From: a virus
DNA length: 64,000 nt
IMG/VR virus record: IMGVR_UViG_3300050821_016647
Coordinates: 62,001 to 126,000 of that record
Reading direction: 5' to 3' (one strand)
Under the pieces are notes generated by a model. The model did no database searches and was not told the origin of the DNA. It worked only from the letters and a program-made list of their open reading frames with translations. The first letter of the stretch is position 1, and the number at the start of each line of letters is the position of its first letter. The translations under genes and the position numbers were made by a program. Positions 7,037 through 16,332 of the stretch are shown piece by piece.

Positions 7037-8589
7037 GAGTTTCTCCTCGCCCAGTTCGCGAAGTCCTCGTCCGTATCGAAAGTGGTGTGCAGCTCACTCT
7101 CGACAGACTGCTTCCAACGAGCTCGGTCTGCCTCTTTGTTAGTAATGCGACGTTTCCACTGCTCATCGTTGGCGAGCGCTTCCTTGGCGGCCTGTCCCCA
7201 ACTCCATGGGGGCCACTCCTCGAATTCCTCTTTGTATTTCATACTCGCGTACGTCGGCTTGAAGCCCTTCATCCGCGCTTCCTCGACCTTGCGATCGAAG
7301 AATGCCTTGCGCGGATCCGTAAACACGCGCTCCTCGAGCTGTGCGTTCTCGTCTTGTACGATCTTGCGCGGCTCCGGCACTGGCGGTGCGAATCCGCACG
7401 CCTCGCACGGGTAGTGCTTGATGTACGCTAGACACTTGATGCACTGGGTCGGCTTGCGCTCGTTCACGCGCTCGGCTCGGCCTTCCAGTGACCATCGACG
7501 GTCCTCATGCGGGAAGCCGTGGCGGTCGAGGTTCCCTCCCTGGTCGATGATGATAGGGACGACGCTCGGTCCGTCCTCCGGACGCCAGGAGCGCGTGGCC
7601 GGCGTGTTCTCGTTCCAAGGGCGCAGCCCTCGCCCGGCTTGCTGCATGAACACCACGAGCGACTTCGTCGGCCGCGCAATGATCAGGCACTTCACGCTCG
7701 GTTGGTCCCAACCCTCGGTGAAGATCTGGCAGTTGGTCACAACTTCGAGCTCACCCGAGTCGAGTCTGGCCGAGATGGCGAGCCGATCGTCTTCGGGCGT
7801 GTCCGCATCGACGTGAGCCGCCCTCACGCCGGCCGCCAGGAACTTCTCGAGCAGAGCCTTGGAGTGCGCGACGTTCACGGCGAAGACAACCGTGCGTCGG
7901 CCTTGCGCGTGCTTTTTGTACTCGGCCACCGTATCGCCGAGCACGTCGATCTCCATCATCGCGTCCGCCAGCTCGTCGATGACGAAGTCGCCATGCTGGA
8001 CCTTGATGCCGTCGAGTTTGGGTTGGACCGGGGTACCGAAGCACCGCGGCTCGACGATGAACTTGTCCTCGATGAGATCCTTGTACGTCGCGGCGACCTC
8101 AATGGCTTGGAAGACGTCGCCGAGCGCTTTACCGTCGAGGCGACACGGCGTGGCGGTGAGTCCGATGATCCTCGCGTTTGGGTAGAGCTCGAGGAGCTTG
8201 CGGTAGCTGTTAGCGACCGCCCGATGACACTCGTCGACGAAGATGATGTCGGCCGGTGGCTTGTCTCGGCGACCCAGGCTTTGAATGGTCGCCACCTGCA
8301 CGGGCATCAGGGCGTTCGTTCGTTTGTCATCGGCCCGAATGACGCCGACCTCGGTCACGCCCCACTTCGCTAGCTGTCGCACCGCCTGATCGATGAGCTC
8401 GATTCGGTGCGCGACGAACAAAATCTTCGCATCGAAGTTCGCTCGGGCGAGCTGAATGATGTAGCTCGCCAGAACCGTCTTCCCGCCTCCGGTCGGGCAG
8501 CAGAGAATGACGCGAATGCGCTCCGCGAGAATATGCCCGCGGAGCGCGTCGACGCCTGCTGCCTGATAGAGACGGAGCTCGGGAAGCAT
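7033..8589 (-). CDS. SF2 DEAD/DEAH-box helicase
   Basis: 518 residues. Classical superfamily 2 motifs are visible: Walker A PTGGGKT (32-38), DECH box (119-122), TAT (145-147), TEGWD (291-295) and motif VI QQAGRGLR (316-323). A Cys cluster (CIKC...CEACG) near residue 385 forms a small zinc ribbon, as in many phage helicases of this type. It probably unwinds or remodels DNA or R-loops during phage replication or recombination. It heads a block with a DUF669-like protein, a Sak4-like ATPase and a nuclease, the usual phage recombination neighbourhood. Confidence 0.9.
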   Translation of the reverse strand: MLPELRLYQAAGVDALRGHILAERIRVILCCPTGGGKTVLASYIIQLARANFDAKILFVAHRIELIDQAVRQLAKWGVTEVGVIRADDKRTNALMPVQVATIQSLGRRDKPPADIIFVDECHRAVANSYRKLLELYPNARIIGLTATPCRLDGKALGDVFQAIEVAATYKDLIEDKFIVEPRCFGTPVQPKLDGIKVQHGDFVIDELADAMMEIDVLGDTVAEYKKHAQGRRTVVFAVNVAHSKALLEKFLAAGVRAAHVDADTPEDDRLAISARLDSGELEVVTNCQIFTEGWDQPSVKCLIIARPTKSLVVFMQQAGRGLRPWNENTPATRSWRPEDGPSVVPIIIDQGGNLDRHGFPHEDRRWSLEGRAERVNERKPTQCIKCLAYIKHYPCEACGFAPPVPEPRKIVQDENAQLEERVFTDPRKAFFDRKVEEARMKGFKPTYASMKYKEEFEEWPPWSWGQAAKEALANDEQWKRRITNKEADRARWKQSVESELHTTFDTDEDFANWARRNS

Positions 8590-8604
8590 GTTCGACCCGA
8601 GGGC

Positions 8605-9183
8605 CTAGAACATCGCCTTCTTGTTGGGCTCCGTCGCTGCGGTTGGCGCTGCCGGAGGCTGCGCGTTCGCGCCGAAGTCGAAGTTGTTCGCTGCCGGCTT
8701 CGAACCGTTCTCCTTCGCGGCCTTTGCGCGGGCCTCTGCGACGAGCTTGGTCTGATCGAGAATGAGTCCTCGCAACCCCGCGAACGCCTCCTGCTTCTCG
8801 GCGGGGTCCAGTGGCGTAAACGATGTTCGGCTGCGCGACGGATCGTTGACCCATCGGACCTTGGGGGTCAGGTATTTCTTCTCTGTCGGAAGACCAGGGT
8901 CTTTGATGTACTCCTCGGTCTCGATGACGATTTGGACGATGTCCTTGCTGATCGTTTTCGGATCCGTACCGTCGTAGCCGCAGAACACGAGACTCTCCGC
9001 GGTGCGCTCGCGCGTATTTTCCCCCAACCATCCAGTCCAATCGATAAGCGCTCCCTTGTAGGGTCCCTCATCGACAATCGAGAACGTGACCGTAACTCCC
9101 TTGTTCCCGGTGTTATCGGACTTGACTCCCTCCATGTTGATGCCTCGAGCCATATACGAACCGTCTACGATTTTCGCCGCCAT
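8605..9183 (-). CDS. DUF669-like protein, putative single-stranded-DNA-binding protein
   Basis: 192 residues. A beta-rich N-terminal domain (VTVTFSIVDEGPYKGALIDWTG) is followed by a helical part and a flexible Pro/Ala-rich tail ending KKAMF. Phage proteins with this layout, next to a helicase and Sak4, are usually DUF669-type ssDNA-binding proteins. The position between helicase and Sak4-like ATPase supports this; the sequence itself is not diagnostic. The start follows GGAGAG. Confidence 0.5.
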   Translation of the reverse strand: MAAKIVDGSYMARGINMEGVKSDNTGNKGVTVTFSIVDEGPYKGALIDWTGWLGENTRERTAESLVFCGYDGTDPKTISKDIVQIVIETEEYIKDPGLPTEKKYLTPKVRWVNDPSRSRTSFTPLDPAEKQEAFAGLRGLILDQTKLVAEARAKAAKENGSKPAANNFDFGANAQPPAAPTAATEPNKKAMF

Positions 9184-9194
9184 GATCGTCTCTC

Positions 9195-9482
9195 CTATTT
9201 TCCAAATTCGAACTTCGCCCAGATTTCCGCGATGGCAGTGGCCTTCGCGACCTTCTTGGCGTCAGCGTGCTCGCTGAGCCAGTTTTGCATCGCATCGGCG
9301 CATCCGCGCGCCTCCTCGATCTTCCCCGCCGTGTCCTCGCCGAGTTTGTCTCGAATGAGAGCCCAGAGCCCGACGAGGAGGTGTGCGCTCGGGTCGCGCG
9401 CCAAAAGAACGAACATCGGCTCGTCAGGGTCGGCCGCTGTGTAGCAGTCGAATTCTCCTGGCTTGTTCTTGGTTCCCATCAC
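9195..9482 (-). CDS. Conserved phage recombination-cassette protein
   Basis: 95 residues, opening with ATG at 9482, which overlaps the Sak4-like stop (ATGA). The stretch FDCYTAADPDEPMFVLLARD followed by LLVGLW is a pattern I know from small phage proteins near recombination genes. No activity is known to me; it may be an accessory factor of the cassette. Confidence 0.7.
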   Translation of the reverse strand: MMGTKNKPGEFDCYTAADPDEPMFVLLARDPSAHLLVGLWALIRDKLGEDTAGKIEEARGCADAMQNWLSEHADAKKVAKATAIAEIWAKFEFGK

Positions 9483-10681
9483 GCGCCCGCTTGCGCCTGC
9501 GCGCCGTTCTTGACCTCGGCGAGCTTCGCCGTGAGCGCCTCCTCGACCTGGAGAAGGAGCTTGAGGTCTTTGCCAGCGTTGGTGACATTCTCCTTGGCGC
9601 GCTCCTCGTAAGGCGTCCCTTTAGCGAGCTGGAAGATGCGGAGCTCGATCGCCTCTGGACTCTGACGAGGTGGTTCGGTCGCAGGAGGCATCTGTGCCGG
9701 AGCTGTCGCTGCTGGCGCGGTCGTGGCTGTTGGCACCGTTTCCGGATAGCCAGGAGGGAAGTTGCCGGTCTGTGTCGCCGGCACGACCTGTGGAGGTGAC
9801 GGAGCGTTGATGGCCGCGGTGAGGTTGGTCTCGAGCTCCAACAGCGCGCTGAGGTCGTCTCCGGCCGCTTCGAGGTAGCCCTTCGCCTTGCTCTCGAATG
9901 ACGTACCAGCAGCGAGCTTTAGGATCTTGGCCTTCACCGCATCGCTGGACTGGCGGTGCTTTGCGATACCTTCGGCGACAGCGGGCCAGGAGAGAGGAAG
10001 TTTCGGGTCGAGCGAGAAGCGGTTCTTGGCCTCGAATCCGCTACCACGAGTCGTGAACAGGAACCTGTCCCCGGTTACGATAACTCGCTGTTCGTCTTTC
10101 TTGTTGACGAGCGCGCTATCGAACGCCGCGAAGAGGACCGTATCGGCCCATCGCTGCGTGAGGGCCCAGCTCTTCTTCCCGAGCTGGGAAGTGAACTGGT
10201 CGTAGGCGCCGAGCTGCGGGTCCTGCGCCTGACGGATGATGGCGTGCCCGAGCAGGCATACGAGCATCCCGTTCTTTCGCGCTACGTCGAGCTCTGCGAG
10301 CAGAAGCTTCCATTCCTGCGCGACCGCATTGTAGCCCGCGCCGAAATCGAAGTCGGCGAGGCTCTTCTTGCCGGTCTGGTGGAGAATGTGCTCGATCGCC
10401 TGCTCCTCGAGCGGATCGACCGTGTCCAATACCAAGCTCTTGTAGCCCATTGGGTCAGCCGCGACCGCGCGAATGAGCGCCATCGACTCCGCCCACGTCT
10501 TGGGTCCCGGAATCCGGTCCACGTTTACGTCGTCGACACCGTGATCGTAGTCGATGAACACCGGCTTCGGAAGCTTACTCCCGAACGTGCTCTTGCCGAC
10601 ACCTGCACCCGCATAGACCATAACGCGCGGCTGCATGATTTTCTGTTCACCGCCTTTGACGACCTGCTGATTCCAACTCAT
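9479..10681 (-). CDS. Sak4-like RecA-fold ATPase (AAA_24 type)
   Basis: 400 residues. Walker A GAGVGKST lies at 25-32 and a Walker-B-like FIDYDHG at 42-48; the first 230 residues form the RecA-type domain of phage nucleotide-binding proteins (Sak4 group). The C-terminal 170 residues contain two similar helical segments separated by a Pro/Thr/Ala linker (SFESKAKGYLEAAGDDL and PYEERAKENVTNAGKDL), an internal duplication. Sak4 proteins promote single-strand annealing with a partner SSB. It lies between the nuclease and the DUF669-like protein. Confidence 0.85.
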   Translation of the reverse strand: MSWNQQVVKGGEQKIMQPRVMVYAGAGVGKSTFGSKLPKPVFIDYDHGVDDVNVDRIPGPKTWAESMALIRAVAADPMGYKSLVLDTVDPLEEQAIEHILHQTGKKSLADFDFGAGYNAVAQEWKLLLAELDVARKNGMLVCLLGHAIIRQAQDPQLGAYDQFTSQLGKKSWALTQRWADTVLFAAFDSALVNKKDEQRVIVTGDRFLFTTRGSGFEAKNRFSLDPKLPLSWPAVAEGIAKHRQSSDAVKAKILKLAAGTSFESKAKGYLEAAGDDLSALLELETNLTAAINAPSPPQVVPATQTGNFPPGYPETVPTATTAPAATAPAQMPPATEPPRQSPEAIELRIFQLAKGTPYEERAKENVTNAGKDLKLLLQVEEALTAKLAEVKNGAQAQAGA

Positions 10682-10694
10682 GTCACTCTCCTTG

Positions 10695-11750
10695 TTAGAA
10701 TGTAAATCTCGACACCGGCTTTTCCGGTTCCTGCTTCAACTCCGGCTGTTCTGCTTTGTCCCGTTGCCTCGACGACGTCTTGGGCTGATAGAAAATGTCG
10801 TCCATCACGTCGACGCCGCTCGAGCAGACTGGGTAGAAGTCGCATGCCCGTCCATACTTGAAGCACGAATCCGTATTTCGTGGCGCGTTCTCACCCATCC
10901 CTCGAACGACCTGGAGCAAGTGTACGGTGCCCTTGACGTCCCGAATGTGAGCTTCGTGGTCAGCTTCGAGCCGGACCACGGTTCCGCGCTGGTAGTAGTG
11001 CTCCGGCCGCTTGCAGATGTCTTCAAGCACCCGCAGCTCAAGCTCGTCGTCGGTCTCGTCGAACTCACGCTGGTTCGCGTAAAGCTTGGACGGCTCGGTT
11101 GCAGTCGGCTTCGTGTACTTTCTCTTGTTAGCCGGCGTCGCGTAAAAGCGATCCGTCTTCGGCTTCAAGAGTACGTCGTATAAGACCTCGACCTCGCCCC
11201 AGCCCATCATTCGACTCGCTAGCAAGTAGCTCGTGACCTGGCTGTCAATGAGAACTACTTTGTTCCAGTATGGACTCCCGAGCGAAATGTCTTCACTGGA
11301 CGACTTGTGCTCGACAATTGTCTTCTTTCCGTTCCTGTCTTTTCGTACACCCTTCCCGTCAAATTCTCCGACAACCATAATCGTCGGATCGATCATAATA
11401 GAGAATGGTACGTCGGTCTTTTCCATCTCGACCTGTCGATCGGGGTCACCCCAGTAGGCTCGATAGCCCTTCACGAGCGCACGGTCCTGAGGAGTGAACC
11501 CCGAGAGGTCAGGCTTCTCTCCTCGGTGGTAGGCGCCAATTACCTTGTGAATCTCCGTGCCCTTTCGCAGCGCGATTGCCTTTGGCTTGCGCGGCTCGCG
11601 ACGCAGAACATACCTGAATCGCCACTCCGCCGGACAGCGACGGAAACACTGAAGCTCGGAGTGGCTAACGATCTCGACGCCGGCCTTGAGCGCCATGACG
11701 ATAAAACCCAGCCACCAGATAAAGACGTGAAAGTGATAGTGGACGATCAC
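10695..11750 (-). CDS. PD-(D/E)XK nuclease, Cas4/RecB type with Fe-S Cys residues
   Basis: 351 residues from a GTG that overlaps the methyltransferase stop; an internal ATG at 11696 (residue 19) is the alternative start. Nuclease motifs: H68 (KGTEIHKVIG), D131 (GEFDG), E147-x-K149 (VEHKS) and Q171. Cys35/Cys39 near the N-terminus and three Cys near residues 300-315 (CFKYGRACDFYPVC) match the 4Fe-4S layout of AddB/Cas4-like nucleases. Likely processes DNA ends in recombination with the helicase and Sak4. The first 18 residues are oddly hydrophobic if the GTG start is used. Confidence 0.85.
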   Translation of the reverse strand: MIVHYHFHVFIWWLGFIVMALKAGVEIVSHSELQCFRRCPAEWRFRYVLRREPRKPKAIALRKGTEIHKVIGAYHRGEKPDLSGFTPQDRALVKGYRAYWGDPDRQVEMEKTDVPFSIMIDPTIMVVGEFDGKGVRKDRNGKKTIVEHKSSSEDISLGSPYWNKVVLIDSQVTSYLLASRMMGWGEVEVLYDVLLKPKTDRFYATPANKRKYTKPTATEPSKLYANQREFDETDDELELRVLEDICKRPEHYYQRGTVVRLEADHEAHIRDVKGTVHLLQVVRGMGENAPRNTDSCFKYGRACDFYPVCSSGVDVMDDIFYQPKTSSRQRDKAEQPELKQEPEKPVSRFTF

Positions 11751-12652
11751 GGCTCACACCCGTTCTCCCACTCGTGATCCGACAAGTCGCCTTCGGCTTC
11801 GATGAGACCGACGCCTACCGGCGCTCGCGCCACCTCCCTCGCCTCAGCTGCCGTTCGGTTTGCGACGATGCGCGCCGTGTTGGCTGCCATGCGCTTCATG
11901 TCCTCGGCGCGGAGCGCGGCTGCTGCTTTGTAGCGCGCGTACCGGTCTTCGTCGTCGTATACCGCGGCGCCGCTCGCGCGAAGTTTCGCCTTCGTAGCCC
12001 ACTCCGCGTCGAGCTCGCTTCCGACGCACCTTCTGCCGAGTAGCGCGCAAGCGAGTGCGGTCGTGCCGCTCCCTAGAAGGGGGTCGCAGACCAGCTCGCC
12101 GGGGTTCGAGAAGAACTCGACGAGGTCCAAGATCTGATCGAGCGGCTTCTGTGTCTTGTGTTTGAGCTTGCCGCGCATGCAGGTGTGCGCGAGGTGCGTC
12201 AGGTTGCCTGGCCCGTTCCAGCTCTTCTTGCCGCCCTGCGCGCCCCAAGCGATGACGATCATCTCGTGTCCCTGCGGTGGCCGGTCGCCGGACAGCTGCG
12301 GCATCGACCACCGTACCCAAGGCACGGCACGGATGTACGTTGCGCCCGAATACTCGAGCCGCTCCTTCCAGTCACCGACGCTTTCGGTGTCCGTGTAGAT
12401 GACGGACCACCGCTTCGTCTTCGCGGCCATGACGCAGACCCACTGGCTCAACTCTTCGCTGAGCGGATCGAAGCCGAGGTCGCGATGCGCGGCGCCCTTC
12501 ATCGCAACCGAGGCCCGCGCGCCAGGAGTCCCGCATGACGTCGCGGCGTCGTGGACGTGAGCGCTGTATGGAGGATCTACGATCATCACGTCGGGCACGA
12601 CGTCTGTGAGCACGGTGCGCGCGTCGCCTTGACGGATGTCGATCGCGCTCAT
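11747..12652 (-). CDS. DNA (N4/N6) methyltransferase
   Basis: 301 residues. The catalytic DPPY motif is at 26-29, HKTQKP at 165-170 and the SAM-binding DPLLGSGTT at 190-198. This order (catalytic motif before SAM motif) is that of beta-class amino-methyltransferases. No restriction endonuclease is adjacent, so it is probably an orphan methylase protecting phage DNA or regulating expression. The C-terminal 90 residues form an Ala/Arg-rich helix of unknown role. Coupled by ATGA to the gene upstream. Confidence 0.9.
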   Translation of the reverse strand: MSAIDIRQGDARTVLTDVVPDVMIVDPPYSAHVHDAATSCGTPGARASVAMKGAAHRDLGFDPLSEELSQWVCVMAAKTKRWSVIYTDTESVGDWKERLEYSGATYIRAVPWVRWSMPQLSGDRPPQGHEMIVIAWGAQGGKKSWNGPGNLTHLAHTCMRGKLKHKTQKPLDQILDLVEFFSNPGELVCDPLLGSGTTALACALLGRRCVGSELDAEWATKAKLRASGAAVYDDEDRYARYKAAAALRAEDMKRMAANTARIVANRTAAEAREVARAPVGVGLIEAEGDLSDHEWENGCEP

Positions 12653-13149
12653 GGGTGAGGCTCGCCCTGGCCGAAGTCCTTCGGAAACGCAGAAGCTGGT
12701 GGCGCCCCAGCTTCCACCATTCGACGATAAATGAGTTCTGCTTCAGGCACGTCCGTCGGTAGCTCGACGCTGAACTTCTTGTACTTGGCTGCGTCCGTCG
12801 ACCCAGCGTCATAGAACCACAGCGGATGGAACTCGCTCGGGTCCTTCATGTTGTCGCCCCACGTCTTCGTGTCCTCGCACTGACATGAACCCGTGCTGCG
12901 GTTCCACTCCTTGACGAGCCGAGGCAGGCAGGTGGCCTCACATCGTGGCGGCAGGTTGAAGTCCGTCTTGTCGCACCGACAAATCCCCATGCCGATCGAG
13001 AACTCCTCGACGAGCCGCGGGGAACACATCTTCACGCAAGCGACTCGCTTCTCGTCTTCTGTGGTCTTGTCGTGGGCCAAAAACGCGATGACCGTGATGG
13101 TCACGAACGTCACGACAAGACCAGCGATGAGCCACAGCTCTTTCCTCAC
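12649..13149 (-). CDS. Membrane-anchored Cys-rich protein
   Basis: 166 residues from a GTG at 13149 overlapping the cupin stop. One N-terminal membrane helix (WLIAGLVVTFVTITVIAFLA) is followed by a domain with two similar Cys repeats (CSPRLVEEF...CRCD and CLPRLVKEW...CQCE), so the domain arose by duplication. Disulfides suggest an exported domain. Function unknown; an envelope or exclusion role is possible. Confidence 0.65.
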   Translation of the reverse strand: MRKELWLIAGLVVTFVTITVIAFLAHDKTTEDEKRVACVKMCSPRLVEEFSIGMGICRCDKTDFNLPPRCEATCLPRLVKEWNRSTGSCQCEDTKTWGDNMKDPSEFHPLWFYDAGSTDAAKYKKFSVELPTDVPEAELIYRRMVEAGAPPASAFPKDFGQGEPHP

Positions 13150-13685
13150 CTGTCCACCTCCCATCCTGGACCGCGAATGGACGCGATGAAATCGCGCCAC
13201 GGCGAGAACTTCCCTGTCACGCGATTCCAGAAACCCCACGAGCGACCGTGCTTCGGTCCGGCGATGAACAGCGACCAGCAGTCGTCCTCGATCAGGTCAA
13301 CGCGGTGGAAGTCGTCACCGTCAATCTTGTTCCACGTCCACGGATGTACGACACGGCGGCGAACCTGGTCGTGCTCTTTGCGCTCCTCGATGTAGCCACC
13401 GACGAGGATGAGCGACCGGGACCACACCCACGGGTGGTTGTGCAGGGCCAAGTCCTCATCGCTTCGGTGGAAGTGGTGCAGGTAGACGTGCACGCCGACC
13501 GGGAAGACAGCGTCGCGCCTCGGTTCTCCCGAGGCGTCCATGGGTTCGCTGCCATCAGGCATCCATGGTCGGCCCGTCACATAGTACCTCGAGAGGTACG
13601 GGGACGAGCCGGAGCGGTCGAAGATGACTCGTGGCGGCGCCATCTTGGACGCACACCACTCTACGAGAGTGCGTGTGATCGACAC
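13146..13685 (-). CDS. Cupin-fold protein
   Basis: 179 residues from a GTG at 13685 with GAGG seven bases upstream. The stretch HHFHRSDEDLALHNHPW followed by WSLSL-type strands and GGYIEER is the metal-binding core of a cupin family often found in phages. The metal ligands would be the clustered His residues. Substrate unknown. It is the first gene of the long leftward operon and faces the rightward primase operon across the divergent control region. Confidence 0.7.
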   Translation of the reverse strand: MSITRTLVEWCASKMAPPRVIFDRSGSSPYLSRYYVTGRPWMPDGSEPMDASGEPRRDAVFPVGVHVYLHHFHRSDEDLALHNHPWVWSRSLILVGGYIEERKEHDQVRRRVVHPWTWNKIDGDDFHRVDLIEDDCWSLFIAGPKHGRSWGFWNRVTGKFSPWRDFIASIRGPGWEVDR

Positions 13686-14067
13686 GTGAACCTCACTGAC
13701 GGACAGACGAGACGGAACAGACGGAGGAAGACGTCTTGTAATACGCGTGTGCTCAGTGGGCAAGAAAATTTTCGGACGAAAATTTCTTCCGAGCGATTCG
13801 CGAACGGTTCCGCCGCGGACCATGTGGCGAACAAAATCGCGGCTGCAAAAAACTTGACCAGTCCGCTTGAGTTAGGGCATCTGTCGTCGTCTTCGCCGTC
13901 CTGTTCAGATCGTGGGTGCGCTGGCCCCACCTGCGGTCCACGGTCTGAACACGGGGGCGAAGGGAAAGCGGTGGGGCCGCCCATGCGTCTGTCTATTTCT
14001 CCGACGGGAAGCCGTCGGAAATGAACTCGTTGTCGCTTCCGATCGTCCCGTTCCAGGGACATCGTCC
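13686..14067. promoter_or_regulatory. Divergent control region with AT-rich inverted repeat
   Basis: About 380 bases between the leftward cupin start and the rightward primase start. It contains GTAATACGCGTGT (13738-13750) and a perfect 9-bp inverted repeat with a 2-bp spacer (AAATTTTCG / CGAAAATTT, 13766-13785), markedly AT-rich for this genome. Such a site is a natural operator or promoter for both operons. An open frame continues upstream of 14068 to a GTG at 13912, so the primase could start earlier. Confidence 0.5.
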
Positions 14068-16332
14068 GTGACAGTCTCCAGGCAACAGCGATACACCAAA
14101 GCACGACGGTGCCCCATTTGCGGCGGCGCCGAACAAGACCCGCGAGAGCAGGGTCGGCGGTGCATTGGTTATTTGAGCGACGACGACGAGTGGGCTCGTT
14201 GTTCGCGCGAAGAGTGTGCCGGCAGTCTAGATCTCGAAGAGGGTAGCGGCTGCTACGTACACAAGCTCTACGGGCTCTGCAAGTGCGGCGAGACCCACAA
14301 CGAAGCGAAGACCTCGACGCAGAACGTCATCGAGGCGACCTACGACTACTACGACGAGGGGGGCGTACTGCTCTACCAGGTCGTCCGCAAGGCCGGAAAG
14401 AAGTTCCAGCAGCGCCGACCTGACGGAGCGGGCGGGTGGGTCTGGAAGGTCGGCAAGGAGGTCCGACGCGTCCTCTATCGGCTGCCCGAGCTGCTCGCGG
14501 CCCCCCTCGACGAAACGATCGTCATCGTAGAGGGCGAAAAAGATGTCGCGACCCTTGTTTCTAGGGGGATCGTCGCCACGACGAACGCTCAAGGCGCAGG
14601 CAAATGGAACGGTGTTGCAGACCTCGCACGCAAGGTCTTCGCTGGGCGCAAGGTCGTCGTCATCGCCGATGCGGATGAGCCGGGACGAAAACACGCAAAA
14701 GAGATTCTTCTGAGCCTTACGGGGATCGCAGAGTCCATCGAGGCCCTCGAGCCTACCAAGGGAAAAGACGTCACCGATCACATTGCGGCCGGAGGAACGT
14801 ACGACGAGCTCATTCCCCTCGATACTGGGGAGAAGAAGCCTGATCCTGAGCTCCCGCAGGGAGGTCCGGCTTCAATTCCTCCACCCGATCTGCTGACCAA
14901 CGGCGCCATTCCTATGGCTCCGTACAAGTTCAAAGTCGGAGACCATGCGGAACTAGCCGATCGGCTTCTTTTACTACTTCGTAATGATAATCGAATTGCC
15001 ATTACCGGTGATGAGCAATCTGTATTTGGGTATGACCCCGATAGAGGATTGTTCACAAGGATTCAGGAAGAGGAACAGTCGAGAATTATTCAGAGCATGT
15101 CCGGGTCTCCAGTGAAGGGGAAGTCTCGTCCGCTCGGCATTCGGTCGGTCGACGTCAACGGAACGCAGAAGCTGTCCTACGATAAATCCGCTGTTCCTGG
15201 CTTCTTTTCAGACGCTCCTGCTGGTCTCGCCTTCCTCAACGGGTTCGTTGGTTTCTCCGAGGCCGGAGCTGTTCTCGTTCCCCACTCTCCCGACAACAGG
15301 GCTCGATTTGGTTACTCGTTTCCGTACGCGCCGGAAGCGCCGTGCCCCATGTGGCTCAACTTCCTCAGCGAGATTTTCCGCGACGATGACGACCGGGATC
15401 AGAAAATCGCCGTGCTTCAGGAGCACATTGGAGCTTCACTTGCGGGGCTCGCGACGACGTTCCAGCGCTGCATTGTCTGCATCGGTGAGGGTGACGAGGG
15501 GAAGAGTACGTTCGCCAAGATCGTCGCGTCAGCCTTCCCGCCAGGCAGTATCGAGGCCATTCCGCCGCAAGAGTGGGGACAGGAGTACCGTCGAGCTCTC
15601 CTCGCAGGCAAGCTCCTGAACACGGTCGCCGAGCTCCCAGAGAGCGACATCATCTCGAGCGAGTCGTTCAAGGCCGTCGTCTCCGGAGACTCCATCACCG
15701 GTCGTCCAATCCGACAGGCACCGTTCACGTTCAAGCCTCGTGCTGGGCATCTCTTCCTCGCGAATCGCCTCCCGGGGACCCCTGACCAGACTCGAGGGTT
15801 CTGGCGTCGGTTCATCGTCATCCGGTTCAACCGGTCCTTCACGGGGGACGCTGCGCGCGATCCGCTCATCGCCGAGAAGATCGTCGCCGCCGAACAGGGT
15901 AGCCTCGTGTCCTGGGCGCTCCAGGGGGCGGTACGTCTCATCGCCCAGAAGTCGCACACCCTCCCGGCGAGCCATGAGCGCGAGCTGGCCACGTGGCGCA
16001 AGAGCGCCGACCAGGTCGCGGCGTTCATCGAGGACAAGGTCACCTTCGTTCCGACCCGCGGCACCGCCGGGATGGAGGCGTACGCGGCCTACCGTGACTG
16101 GGCCGACGCGAACGGGCATCGAGCCATTTCGAGCTCGAAGTTCTCTGGACGGCTTCGTGAACTCGGAATTCAGGCAAAAAAGACAGAAATTGCCAACGTT
16201 TACCCAATTTGTGTGAGCGGTTGTGCTCGGGTTCCTTGCGACCTGGCGGTCGAGGCTCTTGGGGTCCGGCTGGAGGCAAACGGGATTCGGTTTCCAGCTG
16301 TAACGTCAACTATTTCGAGAACTTACAACTGA
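14068..16332 (+). CDS. Primase-helicase: zinc ribbon, TOPRIM, SF3 (D5-like) helicase
   Basis: 754 residues from GTG at 14068 with AGGGA upstream. Order: an N-terminal Cys cluster (CPICGG at 15-20, with Cys at 32, 45, 50), TOPRIM with EGEKD (155-159) and DADEPG (201-206), a linker, then a D5-type SF3 helicase with Walker A GEGDEGKST (473-481) and a conserved block around LANRLPGTPDQTRGFWRRF. This is the single-protein primase-helicase of many temperate phages and initiates replication. It heads the rightward operon and is followed by a repeat cluster that may be the origin. Confidence 0.9.
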   Translation: MTVSRQQRYTKARRCPICGGAEQDPREQGRRCIGYLSDDDEWARCSREECAGSLDLEEGSGCYVHKLYGLCKCGETHNEAKTSTQNVIEATYDYYDEGGVLLYQVVRKAGKKFQQRRPDGAGGWVWKVGKEVRRVLYRLPELLAAPLDETIVIVEGEKDVATLVSRGIVATTNAQGAGKWNGVADLARKVFAGRKVVVIADADEPGRKHAKEILLSLTGIAESIEALEPTKGKDVTDHIAAGGTYDELIPLDTGEKKPDPELPQGGPASIPPPDLLTNGAIPMAPYKFKVGDHAELADRLLLLLRNDNRIAITGDEQSVFGYDPDRGLFTRIQEEEQSRIIQSMSGSPVKGKSRPLGIRSVDVNGTQKLSYDKSAVPGFFSDAPAGLAFLNGFVGFSEAGAVLVPHSPDNRARFGYSFPYAPEAPCPMWLNFLSEIFRDDDDRDQKIAVLQEHIGASLAGLATTFQRCIVCIGEGDEGKSTFAKIVASAFPPGSIEAIPPQEWGQEYRRALLAGKLLNTVAELPESDIISSESFKAVVSGDSITGRPIRQAPFTFKPRAGHLFLANRLPGTPDQTRGFWRRFIVIRFNRSFTGDAARDPLIAEKIVAAEQGSLVSWALQGAVRLIAQKSHTLPASHERELATWRKSADQVAAFIEDKVTFVPTRGTAGMEAYAAYRDWADANGHRAISSSKFSGRLRELGIQAKKTEIANVYPICVSGCARVPCDLAVEALGVRLEANGIRFPAVTSTISRTYN

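Noticed and set aside
7507-8373. 288-codon rightward frame inside the helicase gene
   Set aside because: Antisense to a well-supported helicase with all motifs; composition is that of a GC-rich shadow frame.
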